36,772 nucleotides of DNA, from positions 4,307-41,078 of the forward strand of contig DCUQ01000041.1 in the NCBI GenBank assembly GCA_002327865.1. Direction: 5' to 3'. Shown here piece by piece: positions 7,522-15,486 of the stretch (the first letter of the stretch is position 1; each line of letters opens with the position of its first letter). Under the pieces are notes generated by a model. It saw only the letters and a program-made list of their open reading frames with translations. It searched no databases and was not told the DNA's origin. The position numbers were made by a program, and so were the translations under genes. The DNA is from Syntrophaceae bacterium UBA2210. Its GTDB lineage: Bacteria > Desulfobacterota > Syntrophia > Syntrophales > UBA2210.

Positions 7522-9251
7522 CAACAGATAAAGTACAGCACGGCAATCGTCGTATAGATCTCAAATGGATAGATCATAAGGCGGTTATTGATAGTCTGGG
7601 CCACTGTCGTCAGTTCGAACACCCCTATGATATACGCGAGGGAAGTATCTTTGAAAAGTGCAATGAACTGCCCCACAATGGCGGGAATCATCATTTTCAG
7701 GGCCTGCGGAAGAATCACAAAGCGCATTGCCTTGAAATAGTTTAATCCGGAGGCCGTCGCCGCCTCCATCTGTCCCGGAGGAATGGCCTTTACACCGGCA
7801 CGTACAATCTCAGCCAGATACGCTCCTGAGAATATCGTGAACGCTATCGTGGCACTCCAGAAAACATCCATCTGCATCCCGGTGATGATGGGAGAGAAAA
7901 AATATATCCAGAATATAACCATAATGAGGGGGTTGCCACGTATAAGCTCGATATAGAGAACGCTCGGGGTACTTATAAGAGGATTTTTACTCAGACGCCC
8001 CAGACCGGCCAGAAGACCTATTACAAAACTCGCAGTCAGTGATATGAAGGCCAGGATTATACTGAGACTCAACCCTCCAAGTCCATGGAAGATTTCACCA
8101 CCCAATCCTCCGGGGAATGTCCAAATCAGCAACGAACGGAAGTTGGAGAATATAACATCCCAGTTAAAACCAAACAGCCCGTATCCCGCTGCAACCAGCA
8201 GGACAAGCAGAATCACGAGAAACAGGATTTTTCCTGCAATTGAAACAACCCTGACCATACGCTCCAGAAACTGAGCGCCGCCGGAGATATAAGCGATTTC
8301 TACTTCCGGCGATTTGTCTTTCGCGGGTATCAATGATCCGGCGAACCATTGCAGACCCTTGACGACATACGACACCAGACAAAGCAAGGGTTTCACCATA
8401 CAACCAAGTGCCCTGTCCAGCAGGCTAAGATCTTTTTCTTTTCCTATTTCCAGATGGTGATTCACACTGTTCATCAGCACGCTGATAATCAGTGAAAGGC
8501 TGAGGTAGATAACCGTCGCCGCCGTGGTAGCCTCGAAACCTCTAAAGGTAAATGATTCGATCTGCTGCGCCTGCCAGCAGAGATCGGCCACACCGATGGT
8601 CATGGCAAGCGAGGAGTTCTTCATGTTGTTCAACAATTCACTTCCGAGTGGCGGCATAATTACGCGAAAGGCCTGGGGCAGGATAACAAAGCGGAGCGCC
8701 TGGATCCTGCTCAGCCCGCATGATGCCGCGGCCTCCAGGTGTCCCTTGGGAATAGCCTGTATCCCCGCACGGATAATCTCGGCGATGAATGCGGCGGTAT
8801 AGATGCTCAACCCTCCGGTCGCGGCTATCAGTTCATAGTTGTGGTCGTACAGAAACTCGCGAAACGTATCCGGAAGTCCCAGAGGAAAGGCGAAATACCA
8901 GAAAAAAAGCTGCACCAGGAGAGGAGTGTTACGGAAAAACTCCACATATACGGTGGCAAACCAGTAGAGCGGTCTAAAGGTGGAAAGACGGGCTATGCCG
9001 AAAAACGTTCCCAGTGTCAGAGAAACAGCTGTACTTATCAGCGTGATTTCGATCGTGAGCAGCAGCCCGCGTATCAACCAGACACCAAAAACTTCCTTAT
9101 AGGTGGAATTCACTTCCCAGAGAACAGCCCAGTGGAATTGATATCCAAAATCGATATGGGTAAAAAAGAGATATATGACAAGGGCTATCCCTGCCACTAC
9201 TCCAAATTGCTGAACCTGGCGTCTCCAGGATTCCATCATTCTTACGTTCAC
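7440..9251 (-). CDS. Fused two-domain permease of a polar amino-acid ABC transporter
   Basis: This 603-residue inner-membrane protein contains two consecutive HisM/GltJ-type permease domains. Each has the coupling loop that docks on the ATPase: EAAASCGLSRIQALRFVILP (173-192) and EAATASGLNYFKAMRFVILP (496-515). In most bacteria the two domains are separate proteins of about 220-240 residues (GltJ/GltK, HisM/HisQ). Here they are joined through a linker (about 265-340) containing additional hydrophobic stretches. The frame starts at a GTG at 9251 with ATG codons 12 and 15 bases on; no strong ribosome binding site separates them. It is the last gene of the ATPase, binding protein, permease cluster. 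Its C-terminus ends at the junction with the NCS2 remnant. Glutamate/aspartate or another polar amino acid is the likely cargo. Confidence 0.9.
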   Translation of the reverse strand: MNVRMMESWRRQVQQFGVVAGIALVIYLFFTHIDFGYQFHWAVLWEVNSTYKEVFGVWLIRGLLLTIEITLISTAVSLTLGTFFGIARLSTFRPLYWFATVYVEFFRNTPLLVQLFFWYFAFPLGLPDTFREFLYDHNYELIAATGGLSIYTAAFIAEIIRAGIQAIPKGHLEAAASCGLSRIQALRFVILPQAFRVIMPPLGSELLNNMKNSSLAMTIGVADLCWQAQQIESFTFRGFEATTAATVIYLSLSLIISVLMNSVNHHLEIGKEKDLSLLDRALGCMVKPLLCLVSYVVKGLQWFAGSLIPAKDKSPEVEIAYISGGAQFLERMVRVVSIAGKILFLVILLVLLVAAGYGLFGFNWDVIFSNFRSLLIWTFPGGLGGEIFHGLGGLSLSIILAFISLTASFVIGLLAGLGRLSKNPLISTPSVLYIELIRGNPLIMVIFWIYFFSPIITGMQMDVFWSATIAFTIFSGAYLAEIVRAGVKAIPPGQMEAATASGLNYFKAMRFVILPQALKMMIPAIVGQFIALFKDTSLAYIIGVFELTTVAQTINNRLMIYPFEIYTTIAVLYFICCYGMSMVARRLERKYTPEAHVEIPDIA

Positions 9252-9276
9252 TTTCTCGAGAGGAAACAGCGCACAA

Positions 9277-9310
9277 AAACTGCGGCCCGAGCTGTCCCGG
9301 ACCGCAGTTT
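9277..9310 (-). terminator. Intercistronic hairpin with short T-run between binding protein and permease
   Basis: AAACTGCGG (9277-9285) and CCGCAGTTT (9302-9310) form a 9-bp stem. On the minus strand the right arm runs into TTTTT. It lies between the binding-protein stop and the permease start. Such partial terminators in ABC operons commonly give more binding protein than permease; that role is inferred here. Confidence 0.6.
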
Positions 9311-9337
9311 ACAGTCACTCAAAACGAATCGCGATCT

Positions 9338-10183
9338 TTACGGCCACATTTCGATTTTTTCAGTCATCGGGAAATAGTAGGGGGTATCGGCACCATACCA
9401 TTTATTGTATATTTTCATGTAAGTACCGTCGTTCCACATATCCTGGATAGCGAAATTGACGGCGTCCCGCCAGTCGCTGTCATTTTCGGGAAGTCCGATT
9501 CCATAAGGCTCATCGCTGAAAAAGTCGCCGACCAGCTCATACTTTCCGGGTTCCTTGGCGGCATATCCGATAAGGATCGTACTATCGGTCGCCCAACCTG
9601 CGACTTTATCCTGCTGCAGCGCCAGGAAACACGACGGTTCATCCTGAAAACTGATTACCTTGGGATTCTCGTCCCCCAGCGACTTCAGGAGATTGATTGC
9701 ATTCTTCTCGCTCGTTGTGCCCTGCATGGAAGCTATCTTCTTGCCCACGAAGTCCTTGTGATCCTTATATTTACCCTTTTTGGCCAGAATTTTTTCACCA
9801 TCGAAGAAATACGTAATTGAAAAATCGATGGTTTTATCCCGCTCACGTTTGTGGGTCATATTCGCTGTACTCATATCGATCCGGCCGGATGTCAGGAACG
9901 AGATACGGGTTTTATTATTAAGCTTGATCTTTTCCATCTTAAGCTCTTTGCCCATCGATTCCCCGATACGTTTTACCACCTCCTCGGCGATATCGACATC
10001 AAACCCCACCCATTCATTCTTATCGTTGAAATAAGCCGCGGGGATACTGTTGTACATCAGGCCGGCCTTGACAACGCCAGTCTTCTCGACATTGTCATAG
10101 GTAGGACCCGCAAAACAGACATACGGCACAAACATCAATGCCACGACCAGCACCAATACAGATTTCCATATTCTCTTTTGCAT
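9338..10183 (-). CDS. Periplasmic amino-acid-binding protein of ABC transporter (SBP family 3)
   Basis: The 281-residue protein begins with a clear Sec signal peptide (basic MQKR, hydrophobic core to about residue 20, probable cleavage after A25). The mature part has the family 3 pattern: VGFDVDIAEEVVKRIG, then a block on T-x-N-M-T-H-K-R-E-R and IDFS, as in GltI-like glutamate/aspartate binding proteins. I chose the ATG at 10183, which has a strong GGGAGG site 7 bases upstream; the open frame extends 24 codons further but has no such site and would bury the signal peptide. There is no lipobox, so it should be freely periplasmic. A Fur-box-like sequence lies 42-60 bp upstream. Confidence 0.92.
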   Translation of the reverse strand: MQKRIWKSVLVLVVALMFVPYVCFAGPTYDNVEKTGVVKAGLMYNSIPAAYFNDKNEWVGFDVDIAEEVVKRIGESMGKELKMEKIKLNNKTRISFLTSGRIDMSTANMTHKRERDKTIDFSITYFFDGEKILAKKGKYKDHKDFVGKKIASMQGTTSEKNAINLLKSLGDENPKVISFQDEPSCFLALQQDKVAGWATDSTILIGYAAKEPGKYELVGDFFSDEPYGIGLPENDSDWRDAVNFAIQDMWNDGTYMKIYNKWYGADTPYYFPMTEKIEMWP

Positions 10184-10224
10184 CAGATGACCTCCCTTAT
10201 TAAAATAGTTAACAAAAAATCCCT

Positions 10225-10243
10225 GATAATGATAATCATCATT
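10225..10243. promoter_or_regulatory. Fur-box-like operator
   Basis: GATAATGATAATCATCATT matches 17 of 19 positions of the classical Fur box GATAATGATAATCATTATC, differing only at positions 16 and 19. It lies in the 79-bp gap between the ATPase gene and the binding-protein gene. A weak promoter could be read on the minus strand (TTATCA at 10224-10229, TATTTT at 10202-10207, 16-bp spacer), which the box would overlap. No Fur gene is in the window. Confidence 0.55.
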
Positions 10244-10262
10244 ACAAGGTAACATCTACCGG

Positions 10263-10991
10263 CTAATGCGTTAAAATCTTGCTTAAAAACAGTTTGGTGC
10301 GTTCATTCTGCGGGCGATAAAAGAAATCGTCCGGTTTCGCCTCTTCAATTATTTGCCCGTCATCCATAAATACCACCCTGTCGGCGACCTCGCGGGCAAA
10401 TCCCATTTCATGTGTAACCACGATCATTGTCATACCATCACGCGCTAGGTTTCGCATGACGTCAAGAACCTCGTTTATCATCTCGGGGTCCAGAGCCGAT
10501 GTCGGTTCATCAAAAAGCATGATTTTGGGATGCATTGCAAGACCGCGCGCAATAGCCACGCGTTGCTGCTGCCCCCCGGACAACTGGGAGGGATATGAAT
10601 GGGCTTTGTCGAGAATGCCCACCCTCTCCAACTGCTTCAGGCCAAGATTCCGGGCTTCTTCCGGTTTGGTTTTTCTGACATTGACAGGGGCGAGTGTGAT
10701 GTTCTGGAGGGCGGTCATATGAGGGTACAGGTTGAACTGCTGGAAAACAAACCCTATTTCAGCCCGTAAATGAGTGAGGTTTATACGGTTATCATGTATC
10801 GGTATGCCGTCAACAACAATTTCCCCGCTTTTTATCGGTTCAAGCTTATTGATACATCTGATAAGGGTGCTTTTCCCCGATCCGCTCGGGCCACATATAA
10901 CAACTACTTCTCCTGCGGTTACGTGAAAGTTGATATTGTTAAGGACGTGAAGCTTCCCGAACCATTTATTCACATTTTTAAAATCGATCAT
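10263..10991 (-). CDS. ATP-binding protein of polar amino-acid ABC transporter
   Basis: The 242-residue cytoplasmic ATPase has all elements: Walker A G34-P-S-G-S-G-K-S-T42, Q-loop in [11 protein letters not shown], signature LSGGQQQR, Walker B IMLFDEP followed by TSALDPE, and the switch histidine in VVTHEMG. It matches GltL/GlnQ in length (about 240). The open frame begins 25 codons earlier at a TTG (11066). I prefer the ATG at 10991 because homology starts there and because a near-perfect promoter lies between the two candidates, which would leave the upstream start untranscribed. It is the first gene of the transporter cluster. Confidence 0.93.
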   Translation of the reverse strand: MIDFKNVNKWFGKLHVLNNINFHVTAGEVVVICGPSGSGKSTLIRCINKLEPIKSGEIVVDGIPIHDNRINLTHLRAEIGFVFQQFNLYPHMTALQNITLAPVNVRKTKPEEARNLGLKQLERVGILDKAHSYPSQLSGGQQQRVAIARGLAMHPKIMLFDEPTSALDPEMINEVLDVMRNLARDGMTMIVVTHEMGFAREVADRVVFMDDGQIIEEAKPDDFFYRPQNERTKLFLSKILTH

Positions 10992-10993
10992 CG

Positions 10994-11005
10994 GGAGATA
11001 TCTCC
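10994..11005 (-). promoter_or_regulatory. 12-bp palindrome covering the ATPase ribosome binding site
   Basis: GGAGATATCTCC is a perfect palindrome just upstream of the ATPase start at 10991. The first GGAG is the only purine-rich site available for ribosome binding. The palindrome could be an operator next to the promoter, or dimer-type pairing could hide the site. Neither is proven. Confidence 0.4.
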
Positions 11006-11022
11006 GAACACGTATTTTATTG

Positions 11023-11051
11023 CTTATACTGCCTGGATTTATCATTGTCAA
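11023..11051 (-). promoter_or_regulatory. Sigma-70-type promoter for the amino-acid ABC transporter
   Basis: On the minus strand TTGACA (11046-11051) is followed after exactly 17 bp by TATAAG (11023-11028). Transcription would start near 11016 and leave a leader of about 25 nt before the ATPase ATG. Confidence 0.7.
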
Positions 11052-11119
11052 TAGCGAAAACTCCAAAGATCAAATAGTTAGAATCAAGGTAACGGCACTA
11101 AAAGTATTTTCTCCGGCTA

Positions 11120-11148
11120 TTGACAAAAGACGGTTATCCTAATATCCT
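11120..11148 (+). promoter_or_regulatory. Sigma-70-type promoter for the gpsA-like gene
   Basis: TTGACA (11120-11125), 17-bp spacer, TATCCT (11143-11148). The predicted start near 11155 gives a leader of about 75 nt. It is divergent from the transporter promoter; the two -35 boxes are 68 bp apart. Confidence 0.6.
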
Positions 11149-11228
11149 TAACAGTCATCGCAATTAAAAGACTTCACAAAGAGTGCCTTAACGGATCAGA
11201 GAAGATAACTGCAAGGATTTTGGAGAAA

Positions 11229-12440
11229 ATGAAAAATCTGGATCCATCCAGGATAGCAATCATCGGACCCGGGAGACTGGGAACCGCTTTTGCCTACAAG
11301 TTCGGACGAGACGGGAAGAATGTAACTTTATACTATCATAACGCCGAGATATGCAGAGAAATCAATCAAACTCACTTAAATCCCCGTCACCTTACCAACG
11401 ATCTTGCAAGGATATCGGGAGGTATGGATAATATTCAGAGATTATCAGGAGTTACTGCGACCAACGACCTGGAGAAGGTTGTTGCTGAGAATGATTTCAT
11501 CATTCTTTCGATAACAATGAACAGGCTCCGGGAATTACTGGATTATATAAAGCCGTTGATCGCAAAGAAGAAAAACGGGACATGCCTCGTATCTCCGATA
11601 AAAGGTCTGGCGTCGAATGAAAAAACACGGGAGCTTATAACACCGTCTCAAATGATCAAGAATCATCTCTTCGATATTAAATACAAATTCGACGTTATTT
11701 GTATCGGAGGTCCTTTCTTCGATGTTGATATCGCCACAGGTAAACCGGTATGCGTGACCGTGGCAGGTGACAAACGTGCCACGAAATCGTTTAACCTTAA
11801 CTTTCTCAGATTGAATCGCAGAGAATTAAACTCCTACTATAATTTTGATATTGTAGGTATCGAGGCATGCGGCGCCCTTAAAAATATAATAGCGAATATA
11901 AAAGGGGCCGCCGACTGTCTGAACCTGGGAAGTTCACTCCCAGGAACGATATTCGCCAGATCCGGCGTTGAAATAAGGGCCCTGGTAAAACTTCTGGGAG
12001 GAAGCTTCCAGGCATTCCACAGCCAGGCAGGGGTGGGTGACATGTATGTAACCGTCTCATCGGAAGCCAGCAAGAATTACAGATACGGCAAATACTTTTA
12101 CGAATTGTTTAACGGTAATCCGATAGAAACGAACATCAATACCCTGGAAAAGATAGATGGGACTCCTGAAGGACCAAATACGATAAAGAGCGTGCACAGA
12201 TACCTGGAAAAGAAAAACATGTACAGTCCCCTCCTCCGTTGTGCATACCGGATATTTCATGAAGAAACCAGCAGGGATGAAATAATCGAACATGTTATCC
12301 GGGCCTGCCAGTTCGATAAAAGAGACAAAGAATATATCGGACCCTTCTCAAAACTGCTGTACAGGATATTTCCCGAAATCTGGTACAGGAGGCATAAGGG
12401 ATTCTTGTCTAAAGTGGACTTCCGTCAGTCGCGGATGTAG
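11229..12440 (+). CDS. NAD-dependent glycerol-3-phosphate dehydrogenase-like protein
   Basis: This 403-residue protein has the GpsA plan. An N-terminal nucleotide fold carries GPGRLGTAFA (13-22), followed by a variant NPRHL of the substrate-contacting NxRYL, and PIKGL. The C-terminal helical domain has GIEACGALKN with the conserved lysine, and GVGDMYVT followed by SSEASKNYRYG, corresponding to the usual GLGDL and SRN-x-x-G blocks. It is about 70 residues longer than typical GpsA (about 330), mostly at the basic C-terminus. Cytoplasmic sn-glycerol 3-phosphate synthesis for lipids is the natural inference, but the motifs are divergent and another 3-hydroxy substrate is possible. I use the ATG at 11229; a TTG three codons earlier is the alternative. 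Its own promoter lies upstream. Confidence 0.7.
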   Translation: MKNLDPSRIAIIGPGRLGTAFAYKFGRDGKNVTLYYHNAEICREINQTHLNPRHLTNDLARISGGMDNIQRLSGVTATNDLEKVVAENDFIILSITMNRLRELLDYIKPLIAKKKNGTCLVSPIKGLASNEKTRELITPSQMIKNHLFDIKYKFDVICIGGPFFDVDIATGKPVCVTVAGDKRATKSFNLNFLRLNRRELNSYYNFDIVGIEACGALKNIIANIKGAADCLNLGSSLPGTIFARSGVEIRALVKLLGGSFQAFHSQAGVGDMYVTVSSEASKNYRYGKYFYELFNGNPIETNINTLEKIDGTPEGPNTIKSVHRYLEKKNMYSPLLRCAYRIFHEETSRDEIIEHVIRACQFDKRDKEYIGPFSKLLYRIFPEIWYRRHKGFLSKVDFRQSRM

Positions 12441-12501
12441 TCGAATTCACTTCCGTGTATCTGCAGGTTCTCTTTCTTTCATAAAGGGGGCAGGAAAGCG
12501 G

Positions 12502-12507
12502 TATAAT
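12502..12507 (+). promoter_or_regulatory. Perfect -10 box before gspF
   Basis: TATAAT occurs 36 bp before the gspF start, in the 103-bp gap after the gpsA-like gene. No good -35 hexamer is found 16-18 bp upstream, so this would be a weak or activator-dependent promoter for the T2SS genes. Confidence 0.4.
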
Positions 12508-12543
12508 CTTGAATTCAGACTGTCGATATGCTAATCATGATTC

Positions 12544-13776
12544 ATGCCTGTATATGAGTATAAAGCCCTTGATATAAGGGGAAAAAATCTCAAAGGTATC
12601 ATTAATGCCGAGAGCGTATCCGCGGCACGGCAGAAACTGAGGGAAACAAACCTTTTCCCATCCGACCTGCGTGAAACATCTGCAAAAGAGAAAGGTACCA
12701 TACCGGCCGGTAGATCCGTAGGGACATTTCTCTTCAAGAGAATCGGCCTGCGCGAAGTTTCTATTATGACGAGACAACTTTCCACGCTGCTGAGCGCCGG
12801 GCTTCCGCTGATCGCTTCGCTGGAAGCGCTTATCCCACAGACAAACAACCCACAATTGAAAAAAACTCTGGCCCAGATAAAAGAAGCGATAAATGAAGGC
12901 GGCAGCCTTGCCGGCAGCATTTCGTATTACCCGAAGATTTTTTCAAAATTTTACATCAACATGGTAAAGGCGGGTGAGGCATCCGGGGCACTTGATATCG
13001 TGCTGGAAAGGCTGGCGGACTTCAATGAAGACCAGCAGGCGCTCCACGGGAGAATAAAAGCGGCGCTTGCCTATCCCCTGTTCATGTTTCTCATCGGCAG
13101 TTTTGTCCTTTTCTTCCTGACGACCTTTATCGTTCCGGAAATTACCGGCATATTCAGCGAAATGCACCAGACACTCCCCGGTATAACCCTCTTTCTCATC
13201 TCTGCGAGCAGTTTTCTGAAATCCTTCTGGGCGGTGATTCTCCTGGTTGTCATCGGGGGTTCCGCAGTATTGAAATATGCGTTTACGAAAACGATACGGG
13301 GACAGTATATCCTGGACCGTATCAAATTAAAGATCCCCCTCTTCGGACCGTTGATTCACAAGATGTCCGTGGCGCGTTTCAGCAGGACCCTCGGAACGCT
13401 TCTGCAAAGCGGCGTACCGATGCTCACTGCGCTTTCCATCGTTAAAAATGTCGTCGACAACAGACTCATAGCGGACGCTATCGCCAACGCATCTCAAGAT
13501 GTCGAGGAAGGGCAAAACCTCTCTGCTACACTCTCCAGGAGCGGTATCTTCCCCGCCATCGCTACCCAGATGATATCTGCGGGAGAACATAGCGGGATGC
13601 TCGAGAAAATGCTCTATAAAGTCGCAGACAGTCTTGAAAATGAGGTGGAATCGGATATAACAATGCTGACATCGATGCTGGAACCTGTTATGATCCTGAT
13701 CATGGGCCTTCTGGTCGGATTCATCGTCATATCCATACTGCTGCCGATCTTCGAGATGAACCAGTTGATACGATAG
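12544..13776 (+). CDS. gspF: Type II secretion inner-membrane platform protein GspF
   Basis: The 410-residue product has the family start MPVYEYKALDIRGK followed by the duplicated GspF domain. The repeats around residues 70-190 and 270-400 each show the GEASGAL/GEHSGML signature. Three membrane segments are visible (about 175-200, 220-245 and 375-400). GspF is the polytopic inner-membrane subunit that, with GspL and GspM, couples the GspE ATPase to pseudopilus assembly. Length is normal. Here it is the first T2SS gene, while gspE, usually just upstream of gspF, is the last, about 13 kb away. Confidence 0.95.
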   Translation: MPVYEYKALDIRGKNLKGIINAESVSAARQKLRETNLFPSDLRETSAKEKGTIPAGRSVGTFLFKRIGLREVSIMTRQLSTLLSAGLPLIASLEALIPQTNNPQLKKTLAQIKEAINEGGSLAGSISYYPKIFSKFYINMVKAGEASGALDIVLERLADFNEDQQALHGRIKAALAYPLFMFLIGSFVLFFLTTFIVPEITGIFSEMHQTLPGITLFLISASSFLKSFWAVILLVVIGGSAVLKYAFTKTIRGQYILDRIKLKIPLFGPLIHKMSVARFSRTLGTLLQSGVPMLTALSIVKNVVDNRLIADAIANASQDVEEGQNLSATLSRSGIFPAIATQMISAGEHSGMLEKMLYKVADSLENEVESDITMLTSMLEPVMILIMGLLVGFIVISILLPIFEMNQLIR

Positions 13777-13824
13777 AAAAATAATTGTACATTGCCGGTA
13801 TTAAATAAAAAACAGAGGATGACC

Positions 13825-14265
13825 ATGAAAAGAAATTTTAACAATCTGGGATTTACCCTTATCGAACTGATGGTGGTAATCGTTATTCTCGGTATCCTGG
13901 CGGGCCTTATCGTCCCGAGAATAATGAACCGTCCCGAAGAGGCGCGACGGACAAAAGCCGTGTTGCAGATCGAGGGTCTGGAAACAGCACTGAAATTGTA
14001 CAAGCTGGATAACGGAAGTTACCCCTCAACCGAACAGGGTTTGCAGGCACTGGTTGAACTTCCGGAAGTGGGAACCCTCCCCAGGAACTGGAGAGAAGGC
14101 GGCTACCTGGAAAAAGGCAAACTCCCCAAAGACCCATGGGACAACGAATATGTCTACCTGTGCCCCGGGACGCATGGAGATTACGACATTGTATCTTATG
14201 GTGCCGACGGAGAGTCGGGGGGTGAAGGTGAAAACAGCGATATAACAAGCTGGAATGTCGAATAA
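13825..14265 (+). CDS. gspG: Major pseudopilin GspG
   Basis: The 146-residue preprotein has a short basic leader, the prepilin peptidase site G9|F10 with glutamate at +5 (E14), and the conserved [20 protein letters not shown] helix. The body shows the GspG pattern: YPSTEQGL, a GGYL-x-K-x-x-x-DPWDN block, and a C-terminal [10 protein letters not shown] loop typical of the calcium site. I start at the ATG at 13825, six bases after AGAGG; two upstream starts (13792, 13819) are less well placed. It is the main subunit of the periplasmic pseudopilus. Its end overlaps gspH by 11 bp. Confidence 0.96.
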   Translation: MKRNFNNLGFTLIELMVVIVILGILAGLIVPRIMNRPEEARRTKAVLQIEGLETALKLYKLDNGSYPSTEQGLQALVELPEVGTLPRNWREGGYLEKGKLPKDPWDNEYVYLCPGTHGDYDIVSYGADGESGGEGENSDITSWNVE

Positions 14266-14800
14266 CCAAACAAATATACTGCCAGAAGCGAGATCAGGGG
14301 AACGAGGTTTTACCCTTATCGAGCTTGGTGTTGTTGTATTTCTCATCGGGCTGATGCTGTTCGTCGCCGTTCCGAAAGTACGTGACACAATGCTCACGGA
14401 CGACCTGGAAAAGATCGCCAAATATCTGACAGTTACGGCACGTGAGCTGAGAAACGGTGCGGTTCGTAACCAGATCGACTATATTATGCATCTGGATCTG
14501 GACGACAATATCATCTGGATATACAGTGCGGATATGACACCGGAAGCGAAAAAGGAGCGAAAAAAATCCGCTTTTAAACTTCCCGGTGAAGTCGAGATTA
14601 CGGACGTTTGCTTCCCCTATGGGAATATCACGGATGGTGACGCAACGATCAGGTTTTCCAGAAAGGACTACACACAGCCTGCCGCCATACATCTTGCCGA
14701 AAAGGACCGCCGCTTCACGGTGGTACTTGAACCATTTCTGCATTCCGCCAAAACCTACGACGGATATGTTGATCTTCCGGATTATATGGTCGAAAGATAA
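14255..14800 (+). CDS. gspH: Minor pseudopilin GspH
   Basis: A 181-residue prepilin-like protein with a leader ending G18|F19, glutamate at +5 (E23) and a hydrophobic helix. It follows gspG with an 11-bp overlap and no strong ribosome binding site of its own, so translation is probably coupled. The rest of the sequence is poorly conserved, as usual for GspH, and the assignment rests on the N-terminal signature, size and position. Minor pseudopilins GspH-K prime or cap the pseudopilus. It is the last plus-strand gene before the antisense pair. Confidence 0.8.
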   Translation: MSNNQTNILPEARSGERGFTLIELGVVVFLIGLMLFVAVPKVRDTMLTDDLEKIAKYLTVTARELRNGAVRNQIDYIMHLDLDDNIIWIYSADMTPEAKKERKKSAFKLPGEVEITDVCFPYGNITDGDATIRFSRKDYTQPAAIHLAEKDRRFTVVLEPFLHSAKTYDGYVDLPDYMVER

Positions 14801-14838
14801 CGGGAGATACCAACGCACATACAGGCAGAGACCCGCGC

Positions 14839-15486
14839 CTACACCAGGGAAAAACTGAAAATAGCCATATTACCAAGTACATGAATGACTATGGGAACCA
14901 GCAGGTTCCTTTCCTTTTCATAGGCCACGGCAAAGAGGATGCCGCCCGTTATCTGGGGAAGCGGGATCCCGGAACCTCCGGGATGAACCAGGACAAATGC
15001 CAGTGTACTCAGCGTTACGGCAACGAATATACCCCACCGTCTCAAGAATCCGTACACGACCCCCCTGAACAGCATCTCTTCCGCCACGGGAGAAACAATT
15101 CCGCCGACAACGAAAAAAAGCACGGTTCCGCCCTTTCCCACCGGAAGACGGGTGTGTAACAGATCGAGGGGGTTTATACCGGAAGCAAACATTATTACCG
15201 AAACAAAAAGTACGACGATGCCGAAGCAGACCGACCATACCAAACCTTTTTTGAATCCGGAAGCCGCATGAGAAATGGAAAGACCCAGGGAGGACAGGTC
15301 CCCTTCCAGGATCAGGACTGCAACTGCAATGGCGATTGCCTCGAGGAAACGGGTAACACCCAGGACAAGCAACAGATTATCGGCTCCCCCGGAGGAGGAG
15401 TATACAAACCCTGCAGCCAGTTCCATAGCGATGACCAGAGCAAGAGAGACAAGGAGTGTCTTTATTTTGATTGTGCCTGTTTCCAT
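14839..15486 (-). CDS. CPBP-family (CAAX/Abi-type) intramembrane protease
   Basis: This 215-residue polytopic membrane protein carries the three CPBP motifs: E136-E137-M-L-F-R141 (EExxxR), a histidine at H168 in FVLVHPGG, and H202-V-L-G-N206 (HxxxN) near the end. Several hydrophobic helices fill the remainder. Members are intramembrane metal-independent or glutamate proteases related to Rce1, and in bacteria some cleave or protect against peptides; the substrate here is unknown. I use the ATG at 15486; the upstream HEAT-protein gene ends at 15462, a 25-bp overlap that implies translational coupling. Both genes run opposite to the surrounding T2SS genes. The gene converges on gspH with 38 bp between them and no visible terminator. 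Confidence 0.85.
   Translation of the reverse strand: METGTIKIKTLLVSLALVIAMELAAGFVYSSSGGADNLLLVLGVTRFLEAIAIAVAVLILEGDLSSLGLSISHAASGFKKGLVWSVCFGIVVLFVSVIMFASGINPLDLLHTRLPVGKGGTVLFFVVGGIVSPVAEEMLFRGVVYGFLRRWGIFVAVTLSTLAFVLVHPGGSGIPLPQITGGILFAVAYEKERNLLVPIVIHVLGNMAIFSFSLV

Noticed and set aside
10184..10255. 24-residue upstream extension of the binding protein
   Set aside because: It would bury the signal peptide, and the Fur-like box lies within it; the ATG at 10183 has a strong ribosome binding site.
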